From Urechis unicinctus (lineage: Eukaryota; Annelida; Polychaeta; Xenopneusta; Urechidae), in assembly GCA_034190875.2 (NCBI GenBank), contig CM067345.1:22386539-22450538 (forward strand): 64,000 nucleotides of DNA. The letters are read 5' to 3'. Position numbers and translations under genes: made by a program. A model generated the notes under the pieces. That model was given only the letters and a program-made list of their open reading frames with translations, did not search any database and was not told the DNA's origin. Numbering within the stretch: position 1 is the stretch's first letter; every line of letters starts with the position of its first letter. This document shows positions 47,801 to 60,721 of the stretch, piece by piece.

Positions 47801-50800
47801 TAACGTTGTGTTCATGTGCTGAATAGATAAGCAGTAGCCGTATTTGGAAATAGTCTAAAAACAAAAACCAATTACCTTAGTGCGTTCAAGATGACGCGGA
47901 AAGGAAACTCAAGTAATAATAAACTGGTAAAACGAGACGGTGATTTTTGAAGGTAAGTGAGCTAGGTGTTGCATGGTCAAGATTGAAAAGACCAAGGCGA
48001 CGCTGATCGCGTGATTCGTTGGTAATAAAAAAAAAAATGGCGGGGAACCCTCTTCCCGTTGCAAGGGAAAACCGGATACGAGCGCCTCGTATCTTCCACA
48101 ATATGCGGCTGGCATATGTATTTCTCTTGAATTGTCATGCTTATAAGTGAAAGTGTAGAAACTATCATGGAATAAGTAACCCTGATATTCCATTAATAAG
48201 ATGAAGATGATTCGTTAACCCCCACACTGTAACATGTGACGAACCATGTCAACCCAGATGCTTGCAGGATGTTTTCAGTTTCTGATGCACAAGGCCGCTT
48301 ATTGTCCACATACACTGACCAGATGGCTCTTTCGAAAACAGATGTCATCTTAATGTGCAACAGCGGAAACAGAATACTTAATTACATTTAAGACAATGCC
48401 AAAGTCCGATAACTTTGTCAAGGGGATGTAATGCAATATGGCGACTCTGTACTGTTGAGAGTACAGCCAAGGAGCTGTTGTTGAATAATCAGACATTATC
48501 GAGAGATGTTTATAAATGGGAAACTAATATGTTCCTTCTGGAATAGTAGCAGAAGAGAATGGTTCACGCTTTATGACTTAATTTATAATCATATCATGAA
48601 TATAATTGTATCATCATGGGACAAACATTCGTATTTTGTTCAAGAAATTAAAAGGGCGTCAGTTCGCGTTGTGTGTCTGAGGATCGATGGTTTTTTATTT
48701 TCTGCACTTACTATTTGGGGTATCACCATTATCATTATCACCGATTCCATCATTGTGTCCATTATCATCAACATCACCTGCACTATTAATATTTCAATAT
48801 CTTTCATTATCATTATGTTAATATGAATCGTCATTATCATGGTCATTATTGATCGGATAACGGTTGGTTGTCCGCAAGGAATCCAATCCTGAAACAAGAT
48901 GCATTCATACTCATAACATATTTCTCTCCTATCCCTTACTGCCATTGCGTTACGTGATTTTCTGCTAGTAATTACAATACAATAACAATTTTAAAATCGG
49001 TTCACAATGTGCTTCGATATTAGGAATAGAATTTGATCTTTTTGTTGATGAATATCATTTGTAGAAAATAAAAACTATTAGATGTATTTGAGCAATAACA
49101 GATAGGATGCGGTTCATTACGTAATTTGAAATAACTTCTTGTTGTTGGAAATTCCCTTTCAAAATATAAGCGATTATATGTATTTTAATAAAAAAAAGGA
49201 TGAATTATTTACTGGAAAAAAACAATGCCTGTGATATGTATGCTACGAGTGTAAATATGAACAGAATGATTTCCACAAACACATTTAATTCAATCAAAAA
49301 AGCTATCCAGTGGTCTCAAATTTAAAAACCAGGTGGCTTTTCAAGCATTAGTTATCTTACTGATATGAATGAGAAATTATGCAGCTGTTGTGCTATCTGT
49401 AAAAAGCATTTTCATTTAAAAGTCGCTAAACGATTCCACACACCCCGTATATGGACCGTAATCACATTGCACTTAGGCGTGTGCGCAAGGTAAGGGAAAG
49501 TACTATGGCCCCATAACTGACAAAAATTGTGTTTACTGAATGTGTTACAATATGTATTCAGCAATTGTTCATAACGTTGATTGATGCTCCAGTCAGTAAT
49601 ATTACCGCCTATGTCACTCATTACAACGTCATCACCACACTGATGGGTAAATACCTTGCCATATCTGACACTTGCTACTGACATCGGATAAAATTAACAT
49701 ATGAATCATTTTGCAGCGCTAACGACATCCGGTCAGTTAAGATATTATGTGTGCACTTGAAGTTAGTCACATTAAACAGTGGACTTTTCGTATTATCTAC
49801 TAAAAGCCCACGAAGCATCATCAGCCACATAACCTTGCCAGTAATCAGCAATTTATCCAACTTATGAGCATTTAGTATATTCTTGTGAACGTTAGAGATA
49901 ACCAGTTATTTTTCAGATTTTAAGCTACTGCCAATGAATTCCAAAACACACTATGCCAATAAGGTTGTATTGACTGTAATGTTAAGACACATTTGATATG
50001 GCAAAGAATAAGTCACCATCATATTTACATAAGAAAGGATGTGATAAACCCATGTCAATGTAGCTGTTTTCAAAACACCGCAATTGCAGGCGAGAATTTA
50101 TACTAATGTTGGTGTTTAGAACATTTTCAGACTTTGATACTTGGTGGCAATATCCTGGCTTAGCGCCCATGTTAATCCAGGTCGTAGATGCAACTGATTG
50201 TTGCCGGGTAAATATAAAATATCTGTAGTCTAATCAGGATCGATATCAATGTTGTTTGATATCAACATCGTTTCCCCTTAAGGAATATAAAAGTAATCAA
50301 ATCAATCATTAAAGGCTCAACAAGGGAGTCGTTACGTAGACTGACATAATGGCACTGAGAAGACAGAAATGACAAGAAAAAGCGGCACATATTGCGTTGT
50401 CAACACATTGTTACCTCGCTCAAATGCATACGAACAAATCTATACCAATATTTGTACCGGAAATCGTGTGGCGGTAAAAAGTCAAGCTCATTTTCGTCCA
50501 AACATAATTGAAAATATTTTGGTTTGACCATTCGAATGTGATAGTCTAGTCTTAGTAACGTACACAAATAATCTTTCACGCGTGATTTCTTTGGATTTTG
50601 AATATATATAGCGAAATAAATTTTAACAACTAACCATTCGTTGACATAACACGCACACCTCATATATCTTCCATACAACCGTATATACTTCGATCCAAAT
50701 TTCCGAAATAATGTTTATCATATATGTGTGGGATATATTTTTTGAAAAATTAAAATATTTGATTTATTCTTAAATTTCTTTACCGAAAAAAAACTCTATT

Positions 50801-51110
50801 TTTCTCCTTTTTCATTAATCTACAACATTGAATTAGATCGCGAAATTCTACCAATGGTTCATAATGATCACATCTACAACAAATATATTGTTTCTAATCC
50901 ATGATGATGACTGAAAATGATTAAAATATTTCGGTATTATTCCGCAAATATTCAAAAATATATATGGGCACGAAAGGTTGGATTTATACGTATAAATTAT
51001 TAATCTTAACCTTTCGTGGACGACGTTTCGAGGACCAAAAGTATATACCAGCAATAAAAAGTGACAAAAAGATTTTAATTCGCTTTAAACTATTTAATTG
51101 TATCAATTAA
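44843..51110. other. Intergenic stretch without recognisable genes
   Basis: Only short open frames occur and none resembles a known family. A GC-richer segment at about 45.35-45.78 kb contains CCGCCATTTTGG (YY1-like), CCCGCCGCC and an ACCATGG start followed by only 19 codons; it could be a promoter or first exon, but no downstream exon was found. The rest is AT-rich. Confidence 0.5.
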
Positions 51111-51270
51111 AAGATGCCGAATAAATAATTGATAATTAATGATAGCAAAAATGCACTATAAAAATATATATATATTAAATGATAATATATATTATATATA
51201 TATATGTATATATATATATGTCATATATTTATGTCTTCATCTATATGTATATATACATAATATATAAAAT
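51110..51270. repeat. TA-rich degenerate microsatellite
   Basis: Broken (TA)n runs between 51165 and 51260. Nearby, CAAACTGTAGAGCACGAATAT occurs twice about 30 bp apart (around 51345-51395). Confidence 0.7.
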
Positions 51271-52172
51271 TCTGCGCGCCATATAAATAAGCACCGCACG
51301 ACCTTACCAACCTTTGAAACTGCTGAAGAGGTGATAAAAGCTTCAAACTGTAGAGCACGAATATCACAAAAACCTGCAAACTGTAGAGCACGAATATTCA
51401 AAGAGCACACGAAGAACGACAAAATGGGGGGCAAAACAAAGTTTCCGTACACTTTTCGGAACAAAATCATTAAATGAGGTACTCACTGACCCGATACAAC
51501 AAATAGATTTAGATTGATGTCATGACGGATTCAATGCTATAGAATATCGTGATGAAAAGCCAATTCCGAAGACAATAATGAATAAGATCGCTGACCGCGT
51601 AGTCCGGTTCATGTTGTCTCAGGGCTTCGACTAATTCTTGAAAATTATTCTCACATTATTCTTAGTATCAACGGACAATGTACCATCAGTAATGCTTAGT
51701 CGCAAGTAGGTAATAGAATCATGGTACACCCGTTCATATGGATTTTGCTGCATTAACAACATGATCGCCAGAGCGTAAACAAAGAGTGAGTTATTGATTT
51801 CTAAATGGGCGTATGTGTGCAAACCTTCGACGCTTGCTGTCTGCATCCGGCTTACACAATTGCTGCTTTTGTTAATGTGCCCGATGCGCTGTTTTTGGTA
51901 GTTGGTAACTTTCATAATGCCAAGTATTGTTGTTGGTCTTAATGCGATCATGCAAGAGTGTGCAATGATATGATATGAACACACGAAACTACAGCAGAAG
52001 AGCATACAGTAGATAACAGGAAAATAAAAGCCAGTTACTATAATGGAATGCATGTCGGACTTATCTGTCAATATTTGGTCATAACAAAAACAAGGAAAAG
52101 GTTCCGTGTCCCTGGGCTGTTGTGGAACGAAGAATGCAGGTGCGGGAATATCTTACATGGTAAATTTATAAC

Positions 52173-52588
52173 CCATGCTTAAGTCCGATGACCCAGTCGT
52201 GACAAGCAAGCTTTCAGCAAACAGAGCTGCTATGGACCAAAATGTAAGCACATTACTTGCAGCCTACTAATTTGTGACCATTGCTTCGAATCGAAGCAGC
52301 GCTGACATTCCGGGCAATCTTTATCGTTAATAGAATTTGTATGATTGTAATGCGATCGGTTCCGGAGTGGCAACTATATATATTCACCATGCTTAAGTCC
52401 GATGACCCAGTCGTGACAAGCAAGCTTTCAGCAAACAGAGCTGCTATGGACCAAAATGTAAGCACATTACTTGCAGCCTACTAATTTGCGACCATTGCTT
52501 CGAATCGAAGCAGCGCTGACATTCCGGGCAATCTTTATCGTTAATAGAATTTGTATGATTGTAATGCGATCGGTTCCGCAGTGGCAAC
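52173..52588 (+). repeat. Near-perfect tandem duplication of about 200 bp
   Basis: Two direct copies, 52173-52371 and 52387-52588, offset by 214 bp. I count only two mismatches (TTTGTGACC/TTTGCGACC and TTCCGGAGT/TTCCGCAGT) over about 198 bp. They are separated by a short ATATATATTCA spacer. The duplication is therefore very recent or an assembly artefact. No recognised protein is encoded. Confidence 0.93.
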
Positions 52589-52649
52589 TCCATGCGGTGG
52601 AAAATGTCCATAAATGCGCTTTATGTGTAATCAATATAATACATACATA

Positions 52650-52857
<208 letters not shown>

Positions 52858-52958
52858 TTCCGCAATACACGACGCGGAACGTACAGATTTTAGCTGTTGT
52901 GAATATTTTCGTTTGATATTGGTGTTATTTTGGAGAAATTGTTTAAGAATATCGTTCT

Positions 52959-53204
52959 TTAGACTATACAGACTGCGCGGGAGCAACCATGCCCAGGTTT
53001 ACTTGCGCCGTAGTGGACTGTAAGGCCGATGTTCGCAAGAAAATCACCCGTAGATGACAATAAAGTTTCCGTCAGTTGTATTACTGATGTGACATCTAAA
53101 TAATCAAGGCGACAAACCGTACGACATGTCTCTTCATCAGGCGGTAATGCTGGATTAGACTTTGCATTGGTATTGAAGCCAGCCACTGCAAACATCATGG
53201 CCAC
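52959..53204 (-). other. Unrecognised 81-codon open frame
   Basis: Starts MAMMFAVAGFNTNA and contains five cysteines (one in ETCRTVCRLDYLDV, then GCSRAVC near the end). The composition is plausible for coding DNA but I do not recognise it, and no splice partner is evident. It may be an isolated exon, a decayed gene or chance. Confidence 0.2.
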
Positions 53205-55060
53205 ACAGCATGTTTACAATCACCATCATCTCTGCAAAGAAAGATGAGAAAATAAATAACAAACTTTTTTACCTCACTTCCACCAAACGACAACACCACA
53301 TAAAACAATACACAAAGTTAATATTGTACCAGCAAATCTTCATAGGTATTTATACGTATGACATATCTGTATTCAGCTTTCTTAAGTTAAATATTCTAAT
53401 TATATAAATTAAGAAAAACCCTGTGCACTCACATCCAGTAGACACTATGGTACCAGATGGGCACATTGTATGGTTGCTCGAACTGGGACTGCTCCCTAAC
53501 ACATTTCCCCCTCAGATAACACCTCCAATGATTCAGGGATTTATATTCAACTGCATGTATGTTTCTGTTGAGGAACAGCTGATATCCCCTTTCGCTTTCA
53601 AATGATGCCCCCTGCTAGGACTCCACTTGCATTTGGTCATCAAATGAATGAGACAATAAGCCTCAGTAAGCTCAGGTGCCTGCCATTCAGGAAGTATGTT
53701 GGGATCTGGGAAATTGACTTGCTGACCCTCTATATTAATAGTTCTTCATTCATTGTAAATATTCTCTCCATCATCTTCCCCGTCCAAGTCCATAATATTT
53801 TCCGTCCTGCAGGCATTTCTTGCTAATTCTACGAGCTAGGTTTTCTTATAACTCGAGCAAGGGATTCCCCTTTCAGGAAAGTTTTCAGCTGGGGTACTTT
53901 CCACTAAGAAGGGCACAGTGATGACATGGTGTAGCAACAGTCACGCACGCTAACGTCGAAATGATATCGGATGATGAATACTGATGTTCTCGCAGAATAC
54001 TCTCTAGACGGCTGGAGATGAATGTAGATTCACAATTTATGATAATCACTAAGATCACTATTTTATGATAATCTTTATGTTTGAGAACTGTTTCAATTGT
54101 GCTCATTGCGACATGACAGTATTCAGATAAACTTAAGACAGGTTCAGAATACGCTGGACACCTTCGGCGATGTCTTTGATGTCCTTAACAGCTATAGAAA
54201 CACGAAACAGGAGCGCAACAACGCAGGAACTTAAAACAGCTGCTAGTAAAGCGCGAACAAAGCGTTGACAGCTTGACAGGCAGAGAAACATGCCCCCAAT
54301 TCCGGTAAAAATCGCTGTGTGCGACGGTGGCCCTCCTAGCGGCCGCGACGGAAACTCGTAAATGTGAAGGCCCCTATTAACATTGAATGTCATGTAACTG
54401 AATTTGAGGAATGGCTTACGGTATTATAATCATGGTCACGAAGGTGTGTAGTCGTGCTCATCGGGATCACGAAACAATAACACATTTCATGGACAAGTCC
54501 TCACCCACCAGGATGTTGTTGCTGGGCGTGAGTGGTTATCGACAGTCACGAAATAAACAGCGTTTCCGACCTCCACGTGTTGTGAGGGTATTTCTTGTTT
54601 CTCTTCTGTAGTGGCCTGAGCAGTATACTCAGATATATCAAGACTTCACTGCGTACGAGATATATTTATTGACTACGATACCAACACCGCGTTATAACCG
54701 GTCTTATGCTGTATATATTGGAGTCGCGTCCACCCGCTTCGGATCCTGGGGGTAAGCTCCCGAAATTTGGACGCCCCTTCAATATATACCCAATCCCATG
54801 TCCCCTCATGAGACCAGCTCTACCTGTAATTGGCTGACCAATCACAGGCGGCCACTATACTGACCGATTACAACGAGGCCCATACATATTATGTCACAGT
54901 GTAGTATACCTTTAAGGGCATGATGTGGAGTTTAAAAATAAACGGATTAAACCATACAACACACGTTAAAAGCCTAAGGCGACACCTTTAGAATACAAAT
55001 ACAACTTTAGTCCTATTGCCATTTCAACTCTGCCTTGTGTTGAATGATCACTCAGCCCAC
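53205..55060. other. Intergenic stretch, no recognised gene
   Basis: Two minus-strand frames (54133-54393, with a hydrophobic segment VRALLAAVLSSCVVALLF, and 53885-54106) are open but unrecognised. Nothing else stands out apart from CCAAT-like boxes near 54.83-54.84 kb. Confidence 0.4.
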
Positions 55061-55069
55061 TCTAGCCGC

Positions 55070-55102
55070 GCACGACGGTAATATAAATATATACCGTCGT
55101 GC
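55070..55102. repeat. Perfect palindrome with GCACGACGGTA arms
   Basis: Arms GCACGACGGTA and TACCGTCGTGC (11 bp, perfect) flank an 11-nt AT-only loop. It would form a stable hairpin or cruciform. A related palindrome lies at 55971. Confidence 0.9.
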
Positions 55103-55970
55103 CTGAAAGTATGTGGGTCGTGTGGCAATTCTTTTAATTTCGCGTGCCCGGGGCTTACCACCAAGTTGTGTACTTACGTAAATATATATGTCTACAAATG
55201 AGATGAATATCCGCTTATGCGGGCTATTTTGGTTATCCACTGGCTCGTGATTATTAAGCAATTGTCAAATGAACTTTTAGAATCACAACTTTCATTCGCG
55301 GCAGCCCCAGTTTTGGAGATATGACGTCACATTACGAAGTTCCAGTTTCACTCGCCATGTGACTGCAGGTCCCTGGGGAGGGGGCACTTAAGTTTATAGA
55401 GGTGGTATACATGTGTCGGGGTATGGTTTTTTTCGGCCTCTCGACGGGTATTGTTGACCTCATAATTGTAGGATGGGGTATGCTCTTGCCATTTGTACCT
55501 TGTATGACGGGTACAGGTTTTTGAGATCCCGGGGCACACCCCTACGCAGGACAAGGTCAAGTGCCCCCTCCAGACTGCGAGAATCAATAAGTGTTATCTT
55601 TTTTTCAATGTCAATGTGATATCGTTGAATACATATCGCCCTTCTAAAGTAGGTATTTCCAAAAGATAATCATTGACAAAATGACACATATACTTAAATA
55701 ATAAAATTCATATAGAAAAAGTTCGCTTGCGAAGAACCTTGTCTGCGCGTGCGCGCAGAAACCGATCTTGTCGTTCAAAATAAACATGAACTTTTCAAAA
55801 TTTGTCTGGCCGGATTAAATCGCCTTTGACGAAATCTCACACGTAAACTAACTCAACTTGTTAATAAACATTCAATTATGTGAACAATTATTCTTCATAT
55901 GTACATGTGTGTAATTATCGTGTATAATTGGAACTCATGTATCGTCGCGCCGCATTTGGTTACGATCATC
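55103..55970. other. Intergenic stretch between the two palindromes
   Basis: No gene seen. Positions 55480-55530 hold CCATTTGTACCTTGTATGAC and neighbouring phrases whose complement resembles the CFAP47 intron 1 motifs at 11.48-11.59 kb. Confidence 0.5.
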
Positions 55971-55995
55971 GCACGACGTCAATAAGACGTCGTGC
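55971..55995. repeat. Perfect palindrome with GCACGACGTC arms
   Basis: Arms GCACGACGTC and GACGTCGTGC (10 bp, perfect) flank AATAA. The arm shares GCACGACG with the palindrome 0.9 kb upstream. Confidence 0.9.
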
Positions 55996-56599
55996 ACGGC
56001 TAAGCCCACTCGGAATCCACACTAGAAAAGACATCAGCAGACATGCATTTGAAGAGTGTCCTCTGACCCACATTTTACTCGGTTTACGAGCCCCGCGGAT
56101 TGTTGTACCGCTTTCATTTATCCGTTCTACACAGCTGCTTAGCCACGCACGGGATTTCCGGATCCGGTACCCGCCTGTTGTTTTGCCTCACTTCATCACC
56201 CATTCCATCGAATCCACCAATTCTTCTTTTTGCCAGACCCCGAGCAGTCTGATTTTTACGGAAAATTGAGCTGGCCAGATGCGTGGTCTTTATCAGGTCA
56301 TCACTCAAATCACCAACATACTTTACGGTTTCTGTCTGATAATAGACAATTGTTCAGAAGCAGTTTTATGTTATGTTAGTAGCGACCCCTGGACCAGCCC
56401 AGGATAAAAATGTTTGGAGAATTTACACGGCCAGGCACAGGTTTCTCACGTGCAAGTTGGGTTCAATACACATCTTGATGAGCAGGTGTATCACATATAT
56501 ACAGCCGTCTTAGGTCGAACACTGATAGAGCCAAGCGTATTGGAAGCAGCACGTGGCCAATACAAGACGTCTTGTTACCATTCATATATTTGTGCTGCA

Positions 56600-56870
56600 C
56601 ACTTCGACTATATGTTGACTATACACAAACCATTTTTGCGCATGAAATCGCACAGATTACGGATGAAGGATGAGAATGGTGCTTTATGATGCCAGATACA
56701 GAGAAGGGCGTTCTTGTGAAGAAGGCCGGCGTTCATGTCGCCGATAATTACTGACGTGTCTCCTTCATGGACGTTAATTATGGCTTGAATGATATCAACT
56801 GTTTCTAGATATAACTCCATATGTTCCGGTGAACCGCTTTTGCAAGGATGGTAGGCCTATCTATCGAAAA
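56600..56870 (-). mobile_element. LINE fragment: apurinic-type endonuclease domain
   Basis: The minus-strand frame (56820-56608) contains VHEGDTSVIIGDMNAG, matching the conserved 'GDFNA' core of non-LTR retrotransposon endonucleases, followed by FIRNLCDFMRKNGLCIVNI, which matches the helix and strand after it ('LLxFxxxNxLxIVNT'). Only this part of the domain is visible, with no catalytic SDH end. It is a short, decayed remnant. Confidence 0.6.
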
Positions 56871-57824
56871 CATTCATTTTTGCAATACCATTCAATAACA
56901 ACTGATCAATACTTATGCGGTCTTTCTCGATTCATGTCAATTTAGATGTTACATTCGGAACCTGCTTCAAATCGAACAAACACCGCCATTAGGTCAAACC
57001 CCTGCTATTGCACCATGCGTCATGTTAGATTTAGAATGGCACCACGTGACGTCATTGTCCTTGTCGTTCAACTTTTACAATTTGCTTTGTTTTGCCCAAT
57101 AGTCACACATAAAAACAAGATCTATATCGTAACTTATTCTATAACTAATAATACCTGAGGTTTTTAGACCATAGGCATTGTATTCCACGAAATGGACAGA
57201 AATTGGTTCCATTATCAAAGAGGTGTGGATGAAAACAAAATCATCACACTGGAGAAATTAATTGATACGTTATTTATCTTGAACCGTCTACCGTCTGGAC
57301 AGTTAAATATACTCGTTCCCCAGACTGGTTGATAACTTGCGCTGTGGCTTTAAAGAACAATGCAAAGCTGTTTGTTATAGCCCAATAGACCAACGTCAGG
57401 TTATATTTATCACCTTGTTGGTCCAACAGTAAAACCACAAATTTGGTGGTCGATTCGGTTCATGCTTACATGCTTTCACGAAATATGCGGCGTCTGGCGA
57501 GTTTCAGGCGATCAGTTTCGAAATTTATTATTTAGTTCGGTTCAAGATAATGTTTCATATTGCTATCGTCTGCGGAAAAATATATTTTCGATAACTTTCC
57601 AAGTTTACCGGTGATATTTTCTTCCAAAATACAAGCGTGGTAGACAATATTCCAGACAGCCCTAGAAACTTCCGATGTTAATAAGGCGGTGAGAACATAG
57701 GCAAAAACTATAGCTGATAGTTCCTGTCGCCTTTTCGTTGCTTTCTTTGTGATTCGGTGTGATATTTGTGCGACAGTGAATGTTAGTGGCCTTTTCTACA
57801 TGTTAGACTAGGTCATTTTAGCTT

Positions 57825-57923
57825 TTAGCTTCGTGCCACAAATAGTCCCTGCGAACCCGCGTCTCGCCTATGTTCCAATTGCTGAAAGCTTCCGCTGGTC
57901 AGTTTCCGCCGCCTCGCCGCCAT
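57825..57923 (-). promoter_or_regulatory. YY1-like motif with a 32-codon open frame
   Basis: AACATGGCGGC on the minus strand matches the YY1 motif that often overlaps the first ATG of animal genes. The frame from it (MAARRRKLTSGSFQQLEHRR...) stops after 32 codons and no splice donor or downstream exon is convincing. It may be a dead or alternative first exon. Confidence 0.2.
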
Positions 57924-58364
57924 GTTGCCAAGTCGGGCCCAGATATTACCGCTTGGTGTGATTTTAGGCCAAAATACTAATTCACAGGATACTTCTGTTG
58001 CTGAAATTCTACCTCTGTTCCGATAAATGTTTGGTGCGTTGATTTTATTAGATAAAACTAGATAAAACACGGGAACTCGGGATCATTCCGTTGAATTACC
58101 AAGGCTAATACCGTTGCACACCAGAACTAAGAGGGAGTGCATGCAGCACTACCCGTACTTAGTTCGAACGAGCTAGTTTGTTAGAAAGCTCCATTAAAGG
58201 TACGCGTTTAATAGATTTAATTCACGCTTGAACACAACTATAGTATAACCCTAAAATCTGAAGATTACATAACAATGAGATATGAAAAAATATATTCGGA
58301 AAATAGAGCAGATCGATGGACAGAGCAGTTGATATGCCCAAATATCCTACCCCTGCAACTGAAA

Positions 58365-58700
58365 GTTAAATTAATTGCCTATTTCACTGGCTGGATACTC
58401 TGAATTGACTGAAACATAACCGAGGCGAGCTACTGATGTTGTGTCATTTGTATAACCGATTATCTTAGATGTACCGGTAGCTTTGGATTGGTCAACCATA
58501 TCAACAAGAAACAACAAAGGACTAATGAAGGATCCTTGTGGGACACCGTGACTGATTTCCTGTCAATCTGATGATGTATTCCATAAGCCACATATTCTCT
58601 TGTGCTTTAGAAGATTTTAAAGAAAATCTAATGAAACTTGTATCCTAGTTTGACTAAATATATACTATGGTTAATGATGTCAGGAATGGTCCCCAACATC
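58365..58700 (-). mobile_element. LINE reverse-transcriptase fragment
   Basis: Reading the minus strand from 58700: IINHSIYLVKLGYKFH (like 'VNHSILLxKLxxYG'), then STREYVAYG (like the 'SNRKQYV' strand), then QEISHGVPQGSFISPLLFLV (the RT 'GVPQGSxLGPLLFL' block), then GYTNDTTSVARL, where YTND replaces the catalytic YADD. Stop codons follow KFH, lie before STREY and come before QEIS, and there is a frameshift between YVAYG and the GVPQGS block. It is a dead, jockey/CR1-like non-LTR remnant of about 110 codons. Confidence 0.85.
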
Positions 58701-59831
58701 ATCAGACATCTATCAGATGTGTCAGGAAAAATCACAAACATCATAAGACACCTATCAGATGTGTCAGGAAAGATCACCAACATCATCAGACACCTATCAG
58801 ATGTGTCAGGAAAAATCACTAACATCATCAGACACCTATCAGATGTGTCAGGAAAGATCACCAACATCATCAAACACCTATCAGATGTGTCAGGAAAAAT
58901 CACCAACATCATCAGACACCTATCAGATGTGTCAGTATAGATCACCAACACCGTCAGACACCTATCAGATGTGTCCGTTAAGATCACCAACACGTCAGAC
59001 ACCTATCAGATGTGTCAGGAAAGATCACCAACATCATCAGACACCTATCAGATGTGTCAGGAAAGATCACCAACACCGTCAGACACCTATCAGATGTGTC
59101 CGTTAAGATCACCAACACCGTCAGACACCTATCAGATGTGTCAGGAAAGATCACCAACACCGTCAGACACCTATCAGATGTGTCCGTTAAGATCACCAAC
59201 ATCATCAGACACCTATCAGATGTGTCAGGAAAAATCACCAACATCATCAGACACCTATCAGATGTGTCAGGAAAGATCACCAACAAGTCAGACACCTATC
59301 AGATGTGTCAGGAAAGATCACCAACACCCTCAGACACCTATCAGATGTGTCAGGAAAGATCACCAACATCATCATACACCTATCAGATGTGTCAGGAAAG
59401 ATCACCAACACCCTCAGACACCTATCAGATGTGTCAGGAAAAATCACCAACATCATCAGACACCTATCAGATATGTCAGGAAAGATCACCAACATCATCA
59501 GACACCTATCAGATGTGTCAGGAAAGATCACCAACACCCTCAGACACCTATCAGATGTGTCAGGAAAGATCACCAACACCCTCAGACACCTATCAACACC
59601 GTCAGACACCTATCAGATGTGTCAGGAAAGATCACCAACACCCTCAGACACCTATCAGATGTGTCAGGAAAGATCACCAACACCCTCAGACACCTATCAG
59701 ATGTGTCAGGAAAGATCACCAACACCGTCAGACACCTATCAGATGTGTCAGGAAAGATCACCAACACCGTCAGACACCTATCAGATGTGTCAGGAAAGAT
59801 CACCAACACCGTCAGACACCTATCAGACGTG
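58699..59831. repeat. 42-bp minisatellite, about 28 copies
   Basis: I count 28 units carrying the core CACCTATCAGATGTGTCAGG (one unit is shortened at 59581-59600). Variants differ at two places: CATCATCAG, CACCGTCAG or CACCCTCAG before the core, and AGGAAAGAT, AGGAAAAAT or CCGTTAAGAT after it. Two units are one base short. Because 42 is a multiple of three, the array is open in several frames on both strands; these frames are artefacts. The array directly adjoins the LINE RT remnant. Confidence 0.97.
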
Positions 59832-60721
59832 ACTTATTCGAAGCATTGGAAGTTTATATATCTGCGATGCGTCAAAATTTAGAATCGTCGATCGAATTTA
59901 GATGGTACTGTTATGATTACACTGACAATCTTTTTTTGCAGTATATCTATTTGCCTCTGATTTAACTGGATCTCGGCCGTATCAGTTTCCCGCATGTATC
60001 GTGATTGTCAGGAACCGAATCAAGTGACATCATCTCACCGGTTACAAATTACAGCAAACGCCAGCGGCAATGAACCAGCACCACCACGAAATGATTAACA
60101 CGACACATCCCTCTCTTCAATTATAGAGGCGCTTACATCTGGGGCGGGAGTTAATAAACGTGCTTGAAAGAGGTACACAAAGGCGTTACAAATATCATCA
60201 TAAGTGGGTTATAATAATATCATGAGCTCACCACAATTAGTATCAACACAAATAACTCCCCCTAGTTTTATATATTCATAAAACGTCACATTATCACGAA
60301 TAAACATACATCTGTTATAGACCTTTTTATATGAAAACCCTTTGTGGGACCTTATTTTGGCTAGAACACGTTATTGATAACAAACGTATTAGGCAGGGTA
60401 ACGATAACTTATTAGGGTACGATCCTTGACTTATCTGACATGAACACGGTTTGTACACTGAACAACAAAATACCCGTCCATATGGCCAGCGAGAATACCA
60501 CAATCCAAATCAATGGGCAAAGTGATTTATACAAGATGACCCTTAAAATTAAGAGTGCAAGCATCTGTTTCCTTAATTTTGGCCCACGACATACTAGCAC
60601 ATTGTTATTGTTTGGTGCCGATATATGCATACAAAGCACTGGTAACAGTCAAGCACTAGCGTGTTTAAATACTTATTCAAAATATTCTGTGATAGTCGGA
60701 GAACCTAAGAGGTAACAATTA
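59832..60721. other. Intergenic stretch, nothing recognised
   Basis: AT-rich sequence with only short open frames between the minisatellite and the first copy of the hairpin-ended repeat. Confidence 0.6.

Noticed and set aside
50400-50678. A 92-codon minus-strand open frame
   Set aside because: No recognisable family, splice partner or promoter context.
51631-52071. A 146-codon minus-strand frame with hydrophobic stretches, suggestive of a receptor fragment
   Set aside because: No diagnostic motif of any receptor family was present; chance or long-decayed sequence is as likely.
56114-56308. A 64-codon minus-strand frame near the LINE endonuclease fragment
   Set aside because: Does not match any LINE domain that I know and has no supporting context.
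58699-59831. CRISPR-like direct repeats
   Set aside because: The units are contiguous 42-bp tandem copies with no unique spacers, in an animal genome.
58971-59965. Open frames of 303 and 317 codons on the plus strand
   Set aside because: They run through the 42-bp minisatellite and are open only because the unit is a multiple of three without stops.
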